From Cyclobacteriaceae bacterium (GTDB lineage Bacteria > Bacteroidota > Bacteroidia > Cytophagales > Cyclobacteriaceae), in the NCBI GenBank assembly GCA_019751475.1, contig JAIENH010000356.1, positions 1 through 5,487 of the forward strand: 5,487 nt of DNA, read 5' to 3'. Below the pieces are notes generated by a model. It did no database searches. It saw only the letters and a list, made by a program, of their open reading frames with translations, and was not told the DNA's origin. Shown piece after piece: positions 1 to 5,487 of the stretch. Position numbers and translations under genes: made by a program. Numbering within the stretch: position 1 is the stretch's first letter; each line of letters starts with the position of its first letter.

Positions 1-2
1 TC

Positions 3-25
3 GTTCGACATTATAAATGTCGAAC
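3..25. repeat. Perfect 10-bp inverted repeat at left edge
   Basis: The arms GTTCGACATT (3-12) and AATGTCGAAC (16-25) are perfect reverse complements around the 3-base spacer ATA. The repeat lies about 75 bases beyond the lptC stop on the minus strand. On that strand it contains the string TATAAT and one ATG (11-9) that could open a downstream gene. It could be an operator, a hairpin in the 3' end of the lptC transcript, or a chance palindrome. No T-run can be seen because the window ends 2 bases after it. The inverted repeat is certain; its function is unknown. Confidence 0.5.
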
Positions 26-59
26 AGAATGGTCTAAAAATAAGATGCGTCTGCCTTGG

Positions 60-77
60 TTTTGAAGCAGTTCAAAA
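60..77 (-). repeat. A/T-rich hairpin downstream of lptC
   Basis: TTTTGAA (60-66) and TTCAAAA (71-77) form a perfect 7-bp stem with the 4-base loop GCAG, 23 bases past the lptC stop on the minus strand. The stem has only one G-C pair. No T-run follows directly; on the minus strand a TTATTTTT stretch comes about 16 bases later. It may mark the 3' end of the lptC message, but it is much weaker than the hairpin at 632-657 and is not called a terminator. Confidence 0.3.
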
Positions 78-100
78 CGCGTTTCCCAAAAAAGGGAGAA

Positions 101-619
101 TCAGTCCTTCACATCAAAAACTCCTTCCGGTTTCTTGATGGTATAATAGGAGAGGTCTTGGGCCGCATCCAGGCCGGTGCCGTAAATGATTTCTGTTTCC
201 AATTTGATGGTTACGAATTTCTCCGAAGAGATTTTCTTGGTAACAGGAAACCAAAAAAGTTCTTCGGTGTTGAGTTGCTGTTGTTTTTGAATATTTTTTA
301 CTTCCACTTTACCACGACCGCGCCACTTGTTTTCTTCTTTGAAGTAGAAGGCATCGTTTGCTTTAAGCGTGGAAGTCATAACGCCAAACTCGTCAAAGAA
401 TTCCAGGTAGATACCTTCCGGAAATTCGCGGTCGCCATTTTTGTACTCAAGGATTTTTTTGGCCTGCATTTTTACTTTCACACGGTCTTTCTCTGTGTAG
501 AGCACATCTACATCAACCGCTTCACGCAGCGGGCCATTGTATTCTACTGGTATCGCTGTCTCTTTCTTGTGGCAGCTTGCCAATAAGATGATGCTTATGA
601 TCGTAAGAAGTGCTCGCAT
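101..619 (-). CDS. lptC: LptC-like LPS export lipoprotein
   Basis: This 172-aa protein resembles LptC, which takes lipopolysaccharide from the inner-membrane LptBFG transporter and passes it to the periplasmic LptA bridge. The start at 619 gives a clean lipoprotein signal: a basic MR, a hydrophobic stretch (residues 4-15) and the lipobox L13-A14-S15 before Cys16. An ORF start 27 bases upstream exists, but it lies inside the terminator stem and spoils the signal. The body (about 37-160) is a beta-rich LptC fold. It has the family's pattern of a GVMTSTLKAN strand (79-88), a GRGKVEVKN strand (101-109), LNTEELFW (116-123), and KISSEKFVTI leading into YGTGLDA (129-152). E. coli LptC is anchored by a membrane helix; here a lipid anchor is predicted instead. 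The length is near the E. coli protein's 191 aa. No Shine-Dalgarno sequence is seen. It is the last called gene of the leftward cluster and sits just behind a strong hairpin, so its expression may depend on read-through. Confidence 0.85.
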   Translation of the reverse strand: MRALLTIISIILLASCHKKETAIPVEYNGPLREAVDVDVLYTEKDRVKVKMQAKKILEYKNGDREFPEGIYLEFFDEFGVMTSTLKANDAFYFKEENKWRGRGKVEVKNIQKQQQLNTEELFWFPVTKKISSEKFVTIKLETEIIYGTGLDAAQDLSYYTIKKPEGVFDVKD

Positions 620-631
620 TGGCTTGTATAA

Positions 632-657
632 AAAAGGCCCCGACACCGGGGCCTTTT
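632..657 (-). terminator. Intrinsic terminator or attenuator before lptC
   Basis: The arms 632-642 and 647-657 pair perfectly over 11 bp (AAAAGGCCCCG with CGGGGCCTTTT) around the 4-base loop ACAC. Seven of the pairs are G-C. On the minus strand the stem runs into six T residues and then ATA, the classic signal for Rho-independent termination. It begins 22 bases after the TPR gene stop and ends 12 bases before the lptC ATG. On the plus strand it is followed by TTTTGTCTTTT, so it might also work in that direction, though no plus-strand gene needs it. That the hairpin exists is certain; whether it terminates fully or partly is inferred. Confidence 0.85.
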
Positions 658-679
658 GTCTTTTCGTTATTTATTTGAC

Positions 680-1999
680 TTAGTCGCGTGTGCGCAACAC
701 TACCGATTCACCAATCCAGCAGCCTACGCGCTGGTTAGAGCCGGCCTGCCAGTTGAGCAGGAAAATATCTTCTTTCGAAGGGAACTGCGCCTTGGCGCGG
801 CTCATCTGCGCGCTATTACCAGCCTTTTGGTACATTTCATAAGCAGCAATGTACACCAAGCGGTCTTCAGCAACGTTTTGCTTTTTGGCACAGTTGTCAA
901 AGCTATTATAATAGAGGTCGCCAATTTTTTCGTAAGCTTCGCTTGTGCCGGCTTGTAAGAAAATTGCACGCGCGCCTGAATAGTTGCCTTTCTTTACTTC
1001 AATGCTTCCCAACAACATGCTGGCATCTGACTTTTGCTCAGAAGTAGTGGCCAAGGGAAGTCCTTCTTTCAACATAGCCTCCGCCTTATCATAGTTGCCA
1101 CTGCTCATATATTTGACTGCCAGTGTCTTCAACAAGCCAAAGTCTTTTTCAGGGTTGAGCTTGTGGATGGCTTCGGCTGCTTCCAACCAAAGAGGATCGT
1201 CCGTACACTTGTCTTGCAACATGAACGTGAAGATCTTTTTGGCCAACGCCAGGTCGTTAGGATTTTGCTTGAACTTGGGCGCAAGATTTTTTCTCACGAA
1301 CTCACAATCCACTTTCACCATGCCAATCAGCAAACCATCTACAGCATCTTTATAGCCTTTCAGTTTTTCTACATCGGCTGTCTTATTTTGCTCCATAGCT
1401 TTTTTCATCTTCACATCGATGATCGACATGATCTTGTCGTAGCGACTCAGGATCTGATCGTCCGGTACGTTTTTGAACGCCAGCTGATTTGCTTTTACCG
1501 TGGTCATGAAGGCCACGAGGTTTCCATCAGACACATTGTTGCCGTTGATTTCAAATACCTTGTCGTACAGAGACAGCAAACCAGCCAACTGCTCTTTGTT
1601 TTTGATGTTGTATTTGTAAGAGGCATACGCCTTGCGATTGAGAACATTCGCTTCATCACCGCAATTTTTAATGCGCATATCGTAGAGCATCAACAACGAA
1701 TCTACCAATACTTTCTTCTTGGCAGGATCAGTCTCTTTCTCAGCAAGTTTATCATATATGTCGGCACCATCAATGTAGAGTTTAGTGTTCCATTGAGGAG
1801 CGTTGGCCAGCATCCATTGAAAACATGCCGTGGCACCACGGTAGTTGCCTTGCTTTAGGGCATCGCCATAGATGGCTACGCACTCATCGGCTTTGGCTTT
1901 GTTTTCCGGCCATTTAAATTCTTTGCATTGTGACATTGCGGTGTTCACACCGATAGTAAGCAGTGCGAAACAAACCATCACATACGTTTTCCATTTCAT
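680..1999 (-). CDS. Secreted TPR-repeat protein
   Basis: The 439-aa product starts with a Sec signal peptide: MKWK, a hydrophobic core (residues 6-18), and probable cleavage near A21-M22-S23 before Q24. It should therefore be periplasmic or outer-membrane associated. The mature part is helical. TPR-like helix pairs are clearest at about 37-69 (YGDALKQGNYRGATACF) and 289-319 (LAVKYMSSGNYDKAEAML). A third is at 324-351 (LLGSIEVKKGNYSGARAIF), and weaker units lie between and after these. TPRs are protein-binding scaffolds, so a role in assembling envelope complexes is plausible, but no specific partner can be read from the sequence. The protein is cysteine-rich for a secreted protein and ends with VGCWIGESVVLRTRD. 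The start at 1999 was chosen because it begins the signal peptide; ATG 2005, two codons earlier, is equally possible. The longer form from 2065 would overlap the upstream gene by 50 bases and bury the signal peptide. It lies 16 bases behind the barrel gene. Confidence 0.85.
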   Translation of the reverse strand: MKWKTYVMVCFALLTIGVNTAMSQCKEFKWPENKAKADECVAIYGDALKQGNYRGATACFQWMLANAPQWNTKLYIDGADIYDKLAEKETDPAKKKVLVDSLLMLYDMRIKNCGDEANVLNRKAYASYKYNIKNKEQLAGLLSLYDKVFEINGNNVSDGNLVAFMTTVKANQLAFKNVPDDQILSRYDKIMSIIDVKMKKAMEQNKTADVEKLKGYKDAVDGLLIGMVKVDCEFVRKNLAPKFKQNPNDLALAKKIFTFMLQDKCTDDPLWLEAAEAIHKLNPEKDFGLLKTLAVKYMSSGNYDKAEAMLKEGLPLATTSEQKSDASMLLGSIEVKKGNYSGARAIFLQAGTSEAYEKIGDLYYNSFDNCAKKQNVAEDRLVYIAAYEMYQKAGNSAQMSRAKAQFPSKEDIFLLNWQAGSNQRVGCWIGESVVLRTRD

Positions 2000-2015
2000 A
2001 GTCATTGCTTTTTCG

Positions 2016-3293
2016 TTAGTCGAACCTTCGTTTAATAAACCACTGATCATTAAAAGTGATGCCAAAATAAAGTTTTAAATAATTTTCTTCAATGGTATTC
2101 AGGGCCTTGTCTCCCTTTTTGCCCACTTTCAAGGCCAAATCAAGGCTAGACACCCTACTTACCGGCAAAGAGAGTCCAAAAGTAATGCCAAAATCCCGAA
2201 CTGCATTGCCATTCACCAAATACGGGGCATTTTCGAAACTTACACCCGTTCGGTACGTGGTGCGCTTTAAATAGCTGCTGAGTGACTGCGGATCAGGCGT
2301 GATTTCAAATCCACCGCTCACGCGCCATGATTTTTGCGAGTATGGATTGTCACCATAAAATCCCCGGAAGGTACTGTAGTCAGAAAGGCTTGCCTCCATT
2401 GCAATCGTCCATCTGTCCGATTTGCTCAATGACACACCACCTGTAAACCGGCTCGGAACGTTGATGCGCCCAGGGATATTCGAAAGAATGGTGAGCGAGT
2501 CAAGGATGCCGGCAATGTTTCTCCGCTCAATTCTTTCCAGAAAGCGACTACGCAGGTTAGAACTGAAATCGTATGTGGCTCCGAAGTTGAGCCGGTATAG
2601 TTTGTTTTTAAACAGTGAATCGATACGGTAGGAAACGCCAGAAGTAAATTTGAAATCAGAGACAAACGTGCGGTCGTAGATATTGGGAGAAATAATAACG
2701 GTCTGATTGGTCTGCACGAGTTCATTGGAATACTCATTGATGATGGCGCTAAACAAGTACGCAGCTTTCACTCCAACCGACAAGTTCTTATTTATGGATA
2801 CGCCATTCGAGAAACTGAACTCATTAATACCGCCTGAGCCTTTCTCCGTCACGTTTACCGAATTATTCGGATTGCCGTTTACCGCTTCCTGATACCTGAC
2901 CTGGTAGTTGAGCCGTGTGTAAGGCATCAAGACAAGAGAAGAAGTCCACCAGCCTGGCTTTACTGGTATGCCAAGGGCGAGGTAGTTAAGGTCGCCATTG
3001 CCTGAGCGCTCGGTAAGGTTGGCCGAAGACTGCGTGCGTTGCTCACCCAACACCCCTGCCTGAAACACGGTGAGACGATTAAATACCAGCAAGGCAGGAT
3101 TTTGGTTATTTAAATACCAATACTGAGGATTACTAACACCCACTCCGCCCATGCCTTGGTGTGAGGCTAAGGCATTGCCCACTGGCTCTCCCAGTCCATA
3201 AAGAGAGAATGGGCTCCGCGCGGCCTGGCCGAATACGAAGTAACTGCTTAGGGAAAAGCTGAGGACGAGGGAAGCGTATTTAAAAACCGACAT
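2016..3293 (-). CDS. Putative outer-membrane beta-barrel protein
   Basis: This 425-aa protein has a signal peptide (residues 1-22, ending VFG before Q23). The mature start carries SPFSLYGLGE (27-36), MGGVGVS (48-54) and NPA (65-67). This is the pattern of a Bacteroidota outer-membrane protein group distantly like FadL/OmpP1. The rest alternates polar and hydrophobic residues as amphipathic strands, with Asn- and Ser-rich turns. The C-terminus (403-425) has strand YLKLYFGITF followed by NDQWFIKRRFD, an ending I know from many barrel proteins of this phylum. The substrate or role is unknown; transport of hydrophobic compounds is only a guess from the FadL resemblance. The start ATG lies inside the last codons of coaX (14-base overlap), which implies translational coupling and co-transcription. 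Barrel nature is fairly sure, family assignment moderate. Confidence 0.8.
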   Translation of the reverse strand: MSVFKYASLVLSFSLSSYFVFGQAARSPFSLYGLGEPVGNALASHQGMGGVGVSNPQYWYLNNQNPALLVFNRLTVFQAGVLGEQRTQSSANLTERSGNGDLNYLALGIPVKPGWWTSSLVLMPYTRLNYQVRYQEAVNGNPNNSVNVTEKGSGGINEFSFSNGVSINKNLSVGVKAAYLFSAIINEYSNELVQTNQTVIISPNIYDRTFVSDFKFTSGVSYRIDSLFKNKLYRLNFGATYDFSSNLRSRFLERIERRNIAGILDSLTILSNIPGRINVPSRFTGGVSLSKSDRWTIAMEASLSDYSTFRGFYGDNPYSQKSWRVSGGFEITPDPQSLSSYLKRTTYRTGVSFENAPYLVNGNAVRDFGITFGLSLPVSRVSSLDLALKVGKKGDKALNTIEENYLKLYFGITFNDQWFIKRRFD

Positions 3294-4005
3294 TATGCAT
3301 TAAGATGCTGTTGAGGCCCAAAAGGACTAAATCAGGGGCCACAAAGATGGAAGGTTTCAGATGGTTTTCAAAAAATGGCGCATCGCCCCCGCATAATATC
3401 ACCCGTATGCCGGGGTAGCGCTCTTGGTAACGAGCGATAGTGCCTTTTATTTCTTCCAGTGTACCATTCATAACCCCGCTCTGCAGACACGATACGGTGC
3501 TATCGCCCGTCAAGGGCGGCCATGTTTCAGTAGGGCGAATAGCAGGCAGTCGAGCCGTAAACGAGTGCATAGCATCGGCACGCATTTGTACGCCCGGTGA
3601 GATGGCTCCGCCCAGGTATTCACTGGCTTCAGTTACCAACTCATAATTAATACAAGTGCCCATATCAATCACAAGGGAGTTTTGTTGTGGGTAAAGTGTC
3701 CACGCTCCGCAGGCGGCTGCCATCCGGTCCACACCCAGGGTAAGCGGAGTAGCATATTTATTTTTTAAAGGTGTGGGTAACTCGGGGTGAAGCCCGATCT
3801 TTTTTTCACTGGCAATGGAAGAAGAGAGAATTTCTTCTACCGGAATTGAAACAGTACTCACTAAAATGTGTTGGGCGGGTGTCTCACGTAAAAATGCTTT
3901 GAGCTCGGTGGCGTTTGAAAAGGATTTTTTCGTTTTGAGTTCCCCTGAATCAAACAAGGCCGCCTTTAGAAATGTGTTACCGGCATCAACTACAAGATTA
4001 GTCAT
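3280..4005 (-). CDS. coaX: Type III pantothenate kinase CoaX
   Basis: The protein phosphorylates pantothenate with ATP to 4'-phosphopantothenate, the first committed step of coenzyme A synthesis, in the cytosol. It has 241 aa, near the usual length of about 250. ASKHA-fold landmarks occur in order: phosphate loop D7-A-G-N-T11 followed by K14; Y84 and TP before LGVDR (90-94), with the family's GxDR acidic residue at D93; second phosphate motif D114-M-G-T-C-I-N120; GGAISPGVQMR (132-142); LPAI (153-156); and GGDAPF (206-211). Type III enzymes are usually insensitive to CoA feedback and need a monovalent cation; this is family knowledge. In the second phosphate motif the usual pattern is roughly DxGTxxT, and Asn120 replaces the last Thr. 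No Shine-Dalgarno sequence is visible before the ATG. It is the first gene of the leftward cluster, transcribed away from the efflux genes. Confidence 0.93.
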   Translation of the reverse strand: MTNLVVDAGNTFLKAALFDSGELKTKKSFSNATELKAFLRETPAQHILVSTVSIPVEEILSSSIASEKKIGLHPELPTPLKNKYATPLTLGVDRMAAACGAWTLYPQQNSLVIDMGTCINYELVTEASEYLGGAISPGVQMRADAMHSFTARLPAIRPTETWPPLTGDSTVSCLQSGVMNGTLEEIKGTIARYQERYPGIRVILCGGDAPFFENHLKPSIFVAPDLVLLGLNSILMHNVGF

Positions 4006-4117
4006 AAGAATGGAGCCAAAAAGTGGTGTGTTTCGCCCAATATCGAAAACGTTTACGGAATTTAGTTTTCAACCGTCAAACTTTCTTTGGACTTACTTTT
4101 TTTTACCTTTAGGGTTC
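4006..4117. promoter_or_regulatory. Divergent intergenic region, coaX versus efflux genes
   Basis: These 112 bases lie between the coaX start and the GTG of the rightward hypothetical gene, so promoters for both directions are expected here. Visible elements are an inverted repeat GAAAAC (4045-4050) and GTTTTC (4065-4070) with a 14-base spacer, the small palindrome AAACGTTT (4047-4054), and a run of eight T residues (4097-4104). The repeat could be an operator for a regulator of the efflux genes, but short A/T-rich repeats arise easily by chance. No convincing paired -33/-7 promoter was found for coaX. Confidence 0.4.
4104..4111 (+). promoter_or_regulatory. Possible Bacteroidota -7 element
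   Basis: TACCTTTA matches the Bacteroidota -7 consensus TAnnTTTG in all but the last base. A TTTG at 4086-4089 is only 14 bases upstream, shorter than the usual spacing to a -33 element (about 19-20), so the pair is imperfect. Transcription from here would start at about the GTG at 4118, giving a leaderless or nearly leaderless message, or the true start codon is ATG 4163. Confidence 0.25.
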
Positions 4118-4459
4118 GTGAAGTCAACACCTCGTCATATTGCTGTCTTTTTTCTTGCCGTTATGGCTATTTCGGTGGCCTATAACTTTGCCCGTGTCAG
4201 CCCTGTTAACCTTGAGGAAAGAAAAGACTTTTGCTATCAAATTGCTAACGAGGATCACGTCACTCCTATGGCCGCTGAAGGTCAGCTAGGCACAGTTGAA
4301 GCAACGGCTTACCGGTTATTAGCAGACAACGCACTTCTTCTCTTGGAGGAGTTCCACAATTACGTAATCAAGCACCGCACGGTGGTCGGCAATCGAAGTC
4401 TCGTTGAGGGGATACACCGAGCTCAGCTCTATCTCGTCTTGCGAGTCTTACTTATCTGA
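4118..4459 (+). CDS. Hypothetical small protein with signal-like N-terminus
   Basis: I do not recognise this 113-aa product. The GTG start was chosen because it gives a signal-like N-terminus: basic residues K2, R6 and H7, then the hydrophobic stretch IAVFFLAVMAISVAY (8-22). ATG 4163 (residue 16) would cut this segment in half. The frame stays open upstream into the coaX region, so frame alone does not fix the start. The rest is soluble-looking, with one Cys (C39), several His (H47, H80, H86, H100), a Leu-rich helix around 67-79, and a hydrophobic end LYLVLRVLLI. It lies 79 bases before the mini-ORF and 165 before the TolC-family gene, on the same strand, so it may belong to a metal-efflux operon. 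Codon use looks ordinary, and the opposite strand shows no competing ORF. It may instead be non-coding or a decayed gene. Confidence 0.45.
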   Translation: MKSTPRHIAVFFLAVMAISVAYNFARVSPVNLEERKDFCYQIANEDHVTPMAAEGQLGTVEATAYRLLADNALLLLEEFHNYVIKHRTVVGNRSLVEGIHRAQLYLVLRVLLI

Positions 4460-4488
4460 CCCTACTTCACGTACCGGCACTAACGACC

Positions 4489-4505
4489 TCAGGCCAAGCG
4501 CCTGA
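4489..4505 (+). repeat. Small hairpin after the hypothetical gene
   Basis: TCAGGC (4489-4494) and GCCTGA (4500-4505) form a 6-bp stem with the 5-base loop CAAGC, 29 bases after the stop of the 113-aa ORF. The following bases TTAATTCC are not a real T-run, so it is a weak terminator candidate at best and may be a 5'-leader structure for the mini-ORF and efflux gene. Confidence 0.25.
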
Positions 4506-4538
4506 TTAATTCCAGTACTCTTAATACTCATTCACTCC

Positions 4539-4628
4539 ATGAAAAAATTTGTTTTTTCGGGATGGTTGATCTTCCAGTGGTTTTTAGCTGGAGCTCAATC
4601 GAAAGATGATAACAATTTTAAAAAATGA
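4539..4628 (+). CDS. 29-aa signal-peptide-like mini-ORF
   Basis: ATG 4539 opens 29 codons ending in TGA (4626-4628). The peptide has a KK n-region, a hydrophobic core rich in Trp and Phe (F4-L16) and a plausible cleavage site A17-G18-A19 before Q20, followed by the polar tail QSKDDNNFKK. It therefore looks like a complete signal peptide with only ten residues behind it. Its stop overlaps the start of the TolC-family gene as ATGA, so ribosomes finishing here could restart directly on the efflux gene. Three explanations remain: a coupling leader peptide, the remnant of a secreted protein lost by deletion, or a chance ORF. The clean signal features and the exact overlap argue mildly against chance. 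Confidence 0.4.
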   Translation: MKKFVFSGWLIFQWFLAGAQSKDDNNFKK

Positions 4629-5487
4629 AAATCAACGTACTCATTATCATTCTCCTTCTTGGGTCTAAGATTTCTACCGTTGGCCAGACTCAACTCAAGG
4701 ATACTGTTGTAAGCTTCCAGAAAGCAAAGTTGAGGTTAATGCAAGCAAACCTCGGTTTGATGGCGGCCTATTATGATATTGGTATAGCAAAAGCTAAAGT
4801 AATACAGGCAAAGGTTTGGAATAACCCCAACTTCATTGTTAATGGTGATATGTATAATCAGGAAACCAATGAGTACTTCGCTTTGCGTAATCAATCTCTC
4901 TGGCAATTAGAACAAACTTTTTCAATAGCAGGCAAGCATACCAACTCGGTAAAACTAGCCAGGGTGGGTGTGGAGATGGCAGAGAAGCAAATGGAAGATG
5001 TACTCCGCAGCCTGTTGTATGAAATGGGAAATACGTACTGTGACCTTGCAGCCCTACAAGCGAAAGAAATACTCTATCGGCAGGTAATTACCAATTACGA
5101 TAAGTTAATAGCTGCTACAAGAAAGCAACTGGAGGTAGGGGCGATTTCAACTACCGAGGCAGTGCGGTTAGAGGCAGAGTACCTCGATGTGAAAGCTGAT
5201 GCCGTTGAAAATTATAATGAAAAGGAAAAGACACTGGGGCACCTGCGATCCATGTTGATGTATCCTCAAGACACTAGCTTTTATGTTGAGCAGAAGCTCC
5301 CCGTAATAGGCGAAGAGTTTGATCCAATCTATCTGGCAACGCAGGCTGCTGAATCAAGGCCCGATGTTAAAGTCTCTAAAATTAACATACGGTATCAGGA
5401 AAGAAATTTGCAACTTCAGCAATCAACGGGGATGCCAGATATAAAAATGGGCTATCAACCTTACGATCGCGGAAGTAACTACATGCG
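4625..5487 (+). CDS. TolC-family outer-membrane efflux protein, CusC/CzcC-like (partial)
   Basis: The first 287 codons are present and the frame is open to the right edge, so the C-terminus is missing; full members have about 410-450 aa. It forms the trimeric outer-membrane channel of a tripartite RND efflux system. A signal peptide covers about residues 1-20 (MKIN, then VLIIILLLG, probable cleavage near VGQ). The first helical hairpin repeat follows: ALxxNLGLMAA-like helix around 33-62, WNNPNFIVNGD strand (65-75), LEQTFSIAGKH (95-105), long helices 106-210 including KQLEVGAISTTEAVRLEAE (167-185). The second repeat starts at about 236 with ATQAAESRPDVKVSK (238-252), and continues through MPDIKMGYQPYDRGSNYM (270-287). 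That GY-YDxxGSNY stretch is typical of the Bacteroidota heavy-metal subgroup, so Cu/Zn/Co/Cd efflux is inferred; the exact metal is not. The start overlaps the mini-ORF stop, with no Shine-Dalgarno sequence. Confidence 0.88.
   Translation, partial: MKINVLIIILLLGSKISTVGQTQLKDTVVSFQKAKLRLMQANLGLMAAYYDIGIAKAKVIQAKVWNNPNFIVNGDMYNQETNEYFALRNQSLWQLEQTFSIAGKHTNSVKLARVGVEMAEKQMEDVLRSLLYEMGNTYCDLAALQAKEILYRQVITNYDKLIAATRKQLEVGAISTTEAVRLEAEYLDVKADAVENYNEKEKTLGHLRSMLMYPQDTSFYVEQKLPVIGEEFDPIYLATQAAESRPDVKVSKINIRYQERNLQLQQSTGMPDIKMGYQPYDRGSNYM

Noticed and set aside
1..11. Possible start of a further minus-strand gene (ATG at 11-9)
   Set aside because: Only three full codons are visible, the ATG is inside a palindrome, and nothing identifies a gene; the flank is needed.
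82..98. CCC-A6-GGG mini hairpin after the lptC stop
   Set aside because: The stem is only about 4 bp and no T-run follows the hairpin, so it is too weak to call a terminator.
56..586. Long plus-strand ORF opposite lptC
   Set aside because: It is the antisense of the well-supported lptC frame; the product is Phe-rich and low in family-like features, with no signal or domain.
1034..1858. 274-codon plus-strand ORF opposite the TPR gene
   Set aside because: It is antisense to a gene with a clear signal peptide and TPR units; the translated product has no recognisable domain and looks like a complement shadow.
2426..2737. 103-codon minus-strand ORF within the barrel gene
   Set aside because: It is an alternative frame inside the outer-membrane protein gene, whose own frame carries the signal peptide and conserved C-terminus.
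3815..4117. Upstream part of the open plus-strand frame that contains the 113-aa ORF
   Set aside because: Most of it is antisense to the start of coaX, and the signal-like segment begins only at about 4118, so the long form starting at 3815 is unlikely.

Overview
The window looks like a piece of a Bacteroidota chromosome, probably of Cytophagales type. The evidence is the gene set and protein style: a lipoprotein form of LptC, an outer-membrane protein with the SPxSxYGLG N-terminus and the NDxWFIKRxxD C-terminus, start codons preceded by A/T-rich DNA rather than Shine-Dalgarno sequences, and a type III pantothenate kinase in place of CoaA. This assignment is an inference from gene content; no rRNA or tRNA gene is present to confirm it.

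Left and centre (about 100-4005, minus strand). Four genes read leftward as one tight cluster: coaX (type III pantothenate kinase), an outer-membrane beta-barrel protein whose start overlaps the end of coaX by 14 bases, a secreted TPR-repeat protein 16 bases further on, and an LptC-like lipoprotein. From memory, this linkage of coaX with envelope genes recurs in Bacteroidota. The last two genes are separated by a perfect 11-bp G+C-rich hairpin with a T-run on the minus strand, a textbook intrinsic terminator, only 12 bases before the lptC start. It is either a terminator that leaks or an attenuator that lowers lptC expression. Beyond lptC the left edge holds two further inverted repeats (60-77 and 3-25) and no gene that can be called safely.

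Right (about 4006-5487, plus strand). A divergent intergenic region of 112 bases separates coaX from a rightward set: a 113-aa protein of unknown family with a signal-like N-terminus, a 29-codon ORF that is almost only a signal peptide, and a TolC/CusC-family outer-membrane efflux protein that runs off the right edge. The small ORF and the efflux gene share the overlap ATGA, which suggests coupled translation. The C-terminal sequence of the efflux protein fits the heavy-metal (CusC/CzcC) subgroup, so a periplasmic adaptor and an RND pump are expected to the right of the window.

Most of the window is ordinary core-genome content. The parts least explained are the hairpin in front of lptC, the signal-peptide-like mini-ORF and the unknown 113-aa protein in front of the efflux gene, and the 10-bp palindrome at the left edge. 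I see no CRISPR array, insertion sequence, phage gene or RNA gene.
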